Positions 6,037-10,230 of a stretch of 10,230 nt of DNA are shown here, in pieces. A program made the translations under genes and the position numbers. The stretch comes from Gemmataceae bacterium (GTDB lineage Bacteria; Planctomycetota; Planctomycetia; Gemmatales; Gemmataceae), in NCBI GenBank assembly GCA_009691815.1, contig SIAL01000097.1, positions 1 to 10,230 on the forward strand, in the 5' to 3' direction. Under the pieces are notes generated by a model. The model worked only from the letters and a program-made list of their open reading frames with translations. It searched no databases and had not been told where the DNA came from. Each line of letters opens with the position of its first letter. Within the stretch, counting starts at the first letter, position 1.

Positions 6037-6687
6037 ATGTTTCGCATCGGCTTGGCATTGAAGGCTTTGGGCGTGGTAACCTTGGGCGTGGTAACCTTGG
6101 GCGCGATGGCTCAGGAGACCCCGCCGACTGGAACCACGAAAACGGAAAAAACCACTAGGATTCAAAAACGCGAGATCCGCAAGGTGGAAGGGAAACAGGA
6201 AGAGGTCCAGAAGCCCATTGAACTGAAAATCGAAGTTCAAAAAAAGGGTGAGGGCACCGGGGAAAAGCGAACCATTGTAATCGCCCATCCCAAAGAAGGC
6301 ACCAAGATTGAGGCAAAGGCTTTTGCGTTTACCCTGCCCCAGGGCCAAGCCCATTCCAAAGTCATCACCATTGTGATCGGGGAAGACGGCAAGGTCATTC
6401 GCACCGAGACCAATGAAACCAAAGGGAAGTCCATTGAGATCGAGATTCTAGGAGGGGTTCGGTCACTGGAGCAGATCCAAAAAGAGGTTATGAAGCTTCA
6501 GGACAAAAACATCGAAATCATCAAGGATGGCAAGAAAATCAATCTGGGGAGAGGTGTCAGCTCTGGAATCAACGGTTCCATCCTCCTTTCCACAACCACC
6601 AACGATTCCAAAAACCTCGAAGCCATCCTCAAAAGGTTGGAAAAGATCGAAAAGGTCCTTGAGGAAATCAAAGCCAAGAGCAAGTAA
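6037..6687 (+). CDS. Small secreted Lys/Glu-rich protein of unknown function
   Basis: I do not recognise this 216-residue protein. Residues 1-25 form a signal peptide with likely cleavage AMA-Q. Its hydrophobic core contains a duplicated LGVVT. Next comes a Thr/Lys/Glu-rich, probably disordered stretch (26-60). Two beta-rich segments with alternating charged and hydrophobic residues follow (about 60-90 and 108-140), the second with a TIVIGEDGKVIRTE strand pair. Helical parts lie at about 143-155 and 191-216. The last (LEAILKRLEKIEKVLEEIKAK) has heptad spacing and could be a coiled coil for oligomerisation. No Cys, no lipobox and no catalytic motif are seen. The ATG at 6037 is preferred over GTG 6028 because AGGAG lies 8 bases before it. 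The gene is monocistronic and ends at a strong hairpin. Confidence 0.8.
   Translation: MFRIGLALKALGVVTLGVVTLGAMAQETPPTGTTKTEKTTRIQKREIRKVEGKQEEVQKPIELKIEVQKKGEGTGEKRTIVIAHPKEGTKIEAKAFAFTLPQGQAHSKVITIVIGEDGKVIRTETNETKGKSIEIEILGGVRSLEQIQKEVMKLQDKNIEIIKDGKKINLGRGVSSGINGSILLSTTTNDSKNLEAILKRLEKIEKVLEEIKAKSK
6067..6103 (+). repeat. 15-bp tandem duplication in signal-peptide region
   Basis: The unit TTGGGCGTGGTAACC occurs twice in a row (6067-6081, 6082-6096), followed by a 7-base partial third copy. It encodes LGVVT-LGVVT-LG in the hydrophobic core of the signal peptide. Identity at the DNA level indicates a recent duplication. Confidence 0.9.
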
Positions 6688-6708
6688 TGAAAAACTTGGA
6701 TTAGAAAA

Positions 6709-6745
6709 AAAGGCCTAGGAAGCCAAATGGCAACCTCGGGCCTTT
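6709..6745 (-). terminator. Nested hairpin terminator between convergent genes
   Basis: AAAGGCC (6709-6715) pairs with GGCCTTT (6739-6745). Inside, AGG (6717-6719) pairs with CCT (6734-6736) and GCC (6722-6724) with GGC (6729-6731) around AAAT. On the minus strand the stem runs into seven T's (complement of 6705-6711), a classic intrinsic terminator for the esterase/SMP-30 gene that ends 26 bases earlier. On the + strand it is followed by ATCGTATTTT, so it may also stop transcription of the 6037 gene less efficiently. Confidence 0.75.
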
Positions 6746-6770
6746 ATCGTATTTTGCCGATCTTTGAAAA

Positions 6771-8477
6771 TTACAACCCGGGGGCGGCGGGTTTGTTTGG
6801 CGCAAGGAAATTGAGCGCCCCTTTGGTTTTCACTTTGCGGATATAAACCTTGTTCCCACAGGTGGCAAGGAGGTTGTCCCCGTTCGCCCCGCCAAACGCC
6901 ATATTGGACACATTGCCATTAGGCGTGGGAATGATGCAGTTGACCCGTCCCGCCTGATCACAAACTTGGATGCCCATTCGCGTGGCGACATAAAGTCTGC
7001 CATTTCTGTCGACGCGCATGCCATCCGCGCCACTGTCGTCCGCCGTGTCGGGCTCGTGCAAATGGTAATACTTTTGCTTGTGGGAAAGGCTACCATCCTT
7101 TTGGACCTGATAGCTGTAAACCCAATGGCTTTTCATGTCCCCGACATAAAGGAGGGTTTGATCCGGGGATAGGCAAAGTCCATTGGAAAACTTCAAGCCC
7201 GTATCGACGACTTTGTCTTCCCCTTTTGGGCTGATATAGTGGATTTTGCTCGGAGATTTGCCATCCCAACCCGGTTCGGTCACATAGATTCCACCAAGAG
7301 AATTCACGACAAGATCATTTCCGCGCCAGCCCCCGGCGACCTTGGTGCTTACCCCTTTTTCGTCCCAAGCCAGAATGGCGTTCTCCGCTCCGGAAGCGGC
7401 ATACAATCTGCCATCGGGGCCAAAGTTTTGGCCATCACCCCGTTTGGAATCCTCAAGCCACACAGAAGCCTTACCCTCGGCATCGACCCGATAGGTCTTC
7501 CCTTTGCCGACATCATTGAAAAACAGTTCCCCTTTGGCGTTGGCGGCGGCGCCTTCGGTAAAGGCGTATCCTTCCCCAACCAGCTTCCAGTCTTCTCCCG
7601 GAATCAGGATCTCTTGAAGCTGAGGACTCCCCTTGCCCGCCTTCACCGGCTCGGGCCACCCCTTCCAAAGCCATTCCATTGCTTCGGGGAAAAGCTCGGT
7701 GGCATGCTTGCCATTGTGACCGCCATCCCCCCAGTTATGGGTGACCTCATACCCCGCAAACACCAACGACCGTTCCATGGCTTGATTGGCCATCCACCAG
7801 TCCCCGCCATAAATATTGAGATCCTTGGAGCCGTCTTCGAGATAAATCCGCAAGGGTTTTGGCTCGAACTTGCGAATTAGAGTCGAGTAGTTATGCCCTC
7901 CCCGAAGTCCAACATAAGTTCCAATGGCGCTGAAAACCCGGCTAAATTGATCAGGCCTCTCCCAGGCCGCCGTGAATGCGCAAATCGCCCCGCTGGAAGC
8001 TCCGCCAATGGCCCGATCATTGCCACTCTTGGAAAGGACGATATCCCGGCCATCATTGGCTTTTTGGGTTTCCACATCCGGCAAGAGTTCCTCCAGTAAA
8101 AACCGGGCATACGCATCGCCCAAACCATCGTATTCGTAACTTCGGTTGAAACGGTCCAAGGCGTTGGGCCCATTCGCCTTGACCCGGCCGTGCATTACAA
8201 ACACGCCGATGGTCACGGGCATCTTTTTTTCATGAATCAGTTTGTCGAACACTGCCGGGGCGTTGTACCCCACCCCATCTTGATTGACATAAACACAAGC
8301 GGGGGTTTTTCCGTCGTATTGTTTGGGAATATAGACCCAATAGTCGCGAAAGGTACCAGGGTATACCTTGCTCTTTTCAAAGGTGAAGTGTCGCACTTCA
8401 CCTTTGGGGACTTGGGCAAAAATGGTCCAAGGTGCCAGACCCAACATTAAAAGTACGCCAAAAAGCCGAGTCATCAT
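6771..8477 (-). CDS. Secreted esterase fused to SMP-30/gluconolactonase propeller
   Basis: Two-domain exported hydrolase of 568 residues. A signal peptide (1-21, cleavage IFA-Q) leads to an alpha/beta-hydrolase of the esterase D/Fes type (about 28-275). The nucleophile motif is GASSG (Ser161), with acid candidates in LEDGSKD (Asp215 or Asp219) and a His in DGGHNGKH (His254 or His258). The C-terminal six-bladed propeller of SMP-30 type (about 285-550) keeps the metal ligands expected for the family: Glu308 in FTEG, Asn432 in FSNGL and Asp485 in GADGM. Both halves therefore look active. The pair suggests hydrolysis of ester and sugar-lactone bonds in carbohydrate breakdown, though the substrate is unknown. 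The start is set at the ATG pair 8477/8474, where the signal peptide begins; the longer open frame would run over the promoter of the next gene. Confidence 0.9.
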   Translation of the reverse strand: MMTRLFGVLLMLGLAPWTIFAQVPKGEVRHFTFEKSKVYPGTFRDYWVYIPKQYDGKTPACVYVNQDGVGYNAPAVFDKLIHEKKMPVTIGVFVMHGRVKANGPNALDRFNRSYEYDGLGDAYARFLLEELLPDVETQKANDGRDIVLSKSGNDRAIGGASSGAICAFTAAWERPDQFSRVFSAIGTYVGLRGGHNYSTLIRKFEPKPLRIYLEDGSKDLNIYGGDWWMANQAMERSLVFAGYEVTHNWGDGGHNGKHATELFPEAMEWLWKGWPEPVKAGKGSPQLQEILIPGEDWKLVGEGYAFTEGAAANAKGELFFNDVGKGKTYRVDAEGKASVWLEDSKRGDGQNFGPDGRLYAASGAENAILAWDEKGVSTKVAGGWRGNDLVVNSLGGIYVTEPGWDGKSPSKIHYISPKGEDKVVDTGLKFSNGLCLSPDQTLLYVGDMKSHWVYSYQVQKDGSLSHKQKYYHLHEPDTADDSGADGMRVDRNGRLYVATRMGIQVCDQAGRVNCIIPTPNGNVSNMAFGGANGDNLLATCGNKVYIRKVKTKGALNFLAPNKPAAPGL

Positions 8478-8520
8478 GGGTGGGTTCCATCGCGTGGATG
8501 AGGGTGGATTGCTGCTGAAA

Positions 8521-8549
8521 TTGATAAGAATTTGTAAGGAAAACGCCAA
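8521..8549 (-). promoter_or_regulatory. Candidate promoter of the esterase/SMP-30 gene
   Basis: On the minus strand TTGGCG (8549-8544) is separated by 17 bases from TATCAA (8526-8521). Each box matches the housekeeping consensus at 4 of 6 bases. Transcription would start near 8514, about 37 bases before the ATG at 8477. Confidence 0.3.
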
Positions 8550-8595
8550 CCGGGCCCTTTCACAGGGAATCCATTTTTTGCCCGGGTGAGCTTGG

Positions 8596-8610
8596 TAGAA
8601 TGACATTCTA
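8596..8610 (+). promoter_or_regulatory. 15-bp palindrome over a -10-like box before the GDPD gene
   Basis: TAGAATG-A-CATTCTA is a perfect inverted repeat of 7+1+7 bases. Its first half contains TAGAAT, a possible -10 hexamer for the GDPD gene 26 bases downstream of it, but no good -35 is seen. It ends just before the ribosome binding site GAGGGGAG. The position suits a repressor operator, which could also affect the divergent esterase gene. Function is inference. Confidence 0.4.
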
Positions 8611-8626
8611 GAGGGGAGAACTGACA

Positions 8627-10198
8627 ATGCGATTCCTACTTATTGCCCTCGTTTTTAATCTGTTGGGAACCTCCCTGATCTGGGGGCAAACGCATTTTGC
8701 CTTTGCAGAACCCGTCCAACCACCCCGAAAAACTCAGTTGATAGCACACCGGGGAATGGCCACACTTGCCCCGGAAAACTCCATCGAGGCCATCCTTGCC
8801 TTGGCGGACGACTTTATCGAATGGGCCGAGGTCGACATCCGTCTGACCAAAGATGGACGGCATATTCTCATTCACGATACCACTTTGAATCGAACCACCG
8901 ACGGCAAAGGCCCCGTCGTTGAACAAACATTGGAAATGCTTCAAAGCCTTGACGCGGGAAGTTGGTTTGCCGGAAGGTTTGCCCAAACCAGACTACCCTC
9001 GTTGGTGGAGGTGTTGCAAAAATCCAAGGGCCGGATCAACCTGTACCTAGATTGCAAGCAGATCAACCCCGCTTTGTTGGTTCGGGAGATTCTTGACGCC
9101 GGCATGGAAAAACAGGTTATCGTGTATGGTTCTCCCGAAATGTTGAAGGTGATTCAAACCAAATCCATGGGGAAAATCGCCAGAATGACCAAATTTCGCC
9201 CAAAGACGATGCACTTTGACTCCTTTATTGCCGCCATTCAACCGGCGGCGGTGGAAATTGACGCCGACGAAGTGACCCAACCCCTGTGTCATGCGTTTCA
9301 CCAAAAGGGTATCAGGGTGCAAGCCAAGGTATTGGGACCGGAATGGGACAAACCCCTCTATTGGAAAAAAATGATTCAATGCGGGGTCGATTGGCTTCAG
9401 ACGGATGACCCCCTAGGGGCCCGTTTTACCGAGGTCAGGCTGAGGATCCAAAAGTTTCCGGTGGGCTATGCCCTTCATCGGGGCGCGGGTCGCCATGCCC
9501 CGGAAAACACCCTGGCTGCTATACAAATGGGGGTTCAAATCGGCGCTCCGTTTATCGAGGTGGACATTCGAACCACCGAGGACAATCGCTTTGTCCTCCT
9601 GCACGATACCACCATCAACCGGACAACAAATCAAAAGGGCCAGATCAAGCAGATGTCCCATGACGCCATTTTGAAACTTGATGCCGGGATTCGCTTCGGT
9701 AAGCCCTTTGCCGGGACAAAGATTCCAACGCTAGACGAGGGACTCAAAGCTTTGGGAAAACAGTCAAGTGCCTACCTTGATGCCAAAGCAATCCATCCCG
9801 AGGCTCTCCTTTTGGCGATTAACAAACACGACATTTGGGAACGCCATGTGGTCTATCAATCCGCCGCGTATTGCCGACAATTAAAAACACTTGATTCTCG
9901 GATTCGATTGCTGCCCCCGCTCTCTTCCCGAAACGGGCTCAAAGAACTGGTAATCCTAAAACCGTTTGGCGTCGACGCGAAATGGTCTATCCTTTCAAAG
10001 GAATTGGTGGATGCTTGTCACGCCGAGGGGATCCGGGTTTTTTCGGATGCCCTTGGTCTCAATGAAACCATCGTGGAGTATCAAAAAGCGATCCAAATGG
10101 GGGTTGATGTGATTCAAACCGACCATCCCCTCCGTTTGTTACGGGCCATGGAATTGTTGGATTTGTCGACAAAAGAACCCACATCCCAAAAACGATGA
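8627..10198 (+). CDS. Secreted protein with two glycerophosphodiester phosphodiesterase domains
   Basis: Exported enzyme of 523 residues with two tandem GDPD TIM-barrel domains, roughly twice the usual single-domain length. A signal peptide covers about 1-20 or 1-27 (cleavage at IWG-Q or AFA-E). Domain 1 (about 36-270): AHRG (His41, Arg42), EVDIR (Glu68, Asp70), IHDTTLNRTT (His83), YLDCK (Asp142, Lys144) and LQTDDP. Domain 2 (about 280-510): LHRG (His284, Arg285), EVDIR (Glu311, Asp313), LHDTTINRTT (His326), YLDAK (Asp385, Lys387) and IQTDHP. Both keep the catalytic His pair and most metal ligands, with Asp where many homologs have Glu in the LExK strand. The family cleaves glycerophosphodiesters to glycerol-3-phosphate and an alcohol, here outside the cytoplasm. 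The ribosome binding site GAGGGGAG precedes the ATG by 8 bases. Divergent to the esterase gene. Confidence 0.93.
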   Translation: MRFLLIALVFNLLGTSLIWGQTHFAFAEPVQPPRKTQLIAHRGMATLAPENSIEAILALADDFIEWAEVDIRLTKDGRHILIHDTTLNRTTDGKGPVVEQTLEMLQSLDAGSWFAGRFAQTRLPSLVEVLQKSKGRINLYLDCKQINPALLVREILDAGMEKQVIVYGSPEMLKVIQTKSMGKIARMTKFRPKTMHFDSFIAAIQPAAVEIDADEVTQPLCHAFHQKGIRVQAKVLGPEWDKPLYWKKMIQCGVDWLQTDDPLGARFTEVRLRIQKFPVGYALHRGAGRHAPENTLAAIQMGVQIGAPFIEVDIRTTEDNRFVLLHDTTINRTTNQKGQIKQMSHDAILKLDAGIRFGKPFAGTKIPTLDEGLKALGKQSSAYLDAKAIHPEALLLAINKHDIWERHVVYQSAAYCRQLKTLDSRIRLLPPLSSRNGLKELVILKPFGVDAKWSILSKELVDACHAEGIRVFSDALGLNETIVEYQKAIQMGVDVIQTDHPLRLLRAMELLDLSTKEPTSQKR

Positions 10199-10230
10199 AT
10201 AGGCCCAGCCGGCGGATTTCGAGCCTCGAT

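Noticed and set aside
8478..8627. N-terminal extension of the esterase/SMP-30 protein
   Set aside because: The extension lacks family character and crosses the divergent spacer; the signal peptide starts at 8477.
1..10230. Defence system, secondary-metabolite cluster or prophage
   Set aside because: No restriction, nuclease, reverse transcriptase, toxin-antitoxin, phage or assembly-line enzyme motif is seen in any frame.

Overview
The window looks like an ordinary chromosomal stretch from a member of the Planctomycetota, probably near Gemmatales. Gene content is the basis: a Hanks-type Ser/Thr kinase with an FHA domain, a DUF1573-family secreted protein, a planctomycete-type cytochrome c fused to WD40 repeats, and a secreted esterase fused to an SMP-30/gluconolactonase propeller. 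GC content looks moderate, Shine-Dalgarno sites are mostly weak, and most products carry export signals. No rRNA, tRNA, CRISPR array, transposase or phage gene was seen.

Layout: (1) 1-843 (+), the nearly complete 3' part of a metal-dependent amidohydrolase. (2) 844-1237, a gene-free convergent spacer with a perfect 44-bp direct repeat whose GC-rich hairpin probably also ends transcription of the kinase. (3) 1238-2875 (-), a kinase-FHA protein with an N-terminal leader made of short tandem duplications. (4) 3054-4034 (+), a secreted DUF1573 protein divergent from the kinase. (5) 4164-5651 (-), a cytochrome c/WD40 protein. (6) 6037-6687 (+), a small secreted Lys/Glu-rich protein of unknown function. 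(7) 6771-8477 (-), an esterase/SMP-30 fusion. (8) 8627-10198 (+), a secreted protein with two complete glycerophosphodiester phosphodiesterase (GDPD) domains.

The seven genes alternate strand strictly (+ - + - + - +), so each is its own transcription unit and no operon links them. Regulation is therefore concentrated in three divergent spacers (2876-3053, 5652-6036, 8478-8626), which hold promoter-like motifs and short palindromes, and in three convergent spacers with hairpins (844-1237, 4035-4163, 6688-6770). The best terminator is the nested hairpin at 6709-6745.

Functionally the genes fit envelope and extracellular metabolism: hydrolysis of esters, lactones and glycerophosphodiesters, a heme propeller protein, a secreted scaffold-like protein, and a cytoplasmic signalling kinase. 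I see no evidence of a defence system, biosynthetic cluster or mobile element. The most interesting points are the internally duplicated GDPD, the esterase/SMP-30 fusion, the Asp-to-Asn change in the amidohydrolase, the repeat-built leader of the kinase, and several small palindromes at start regions.
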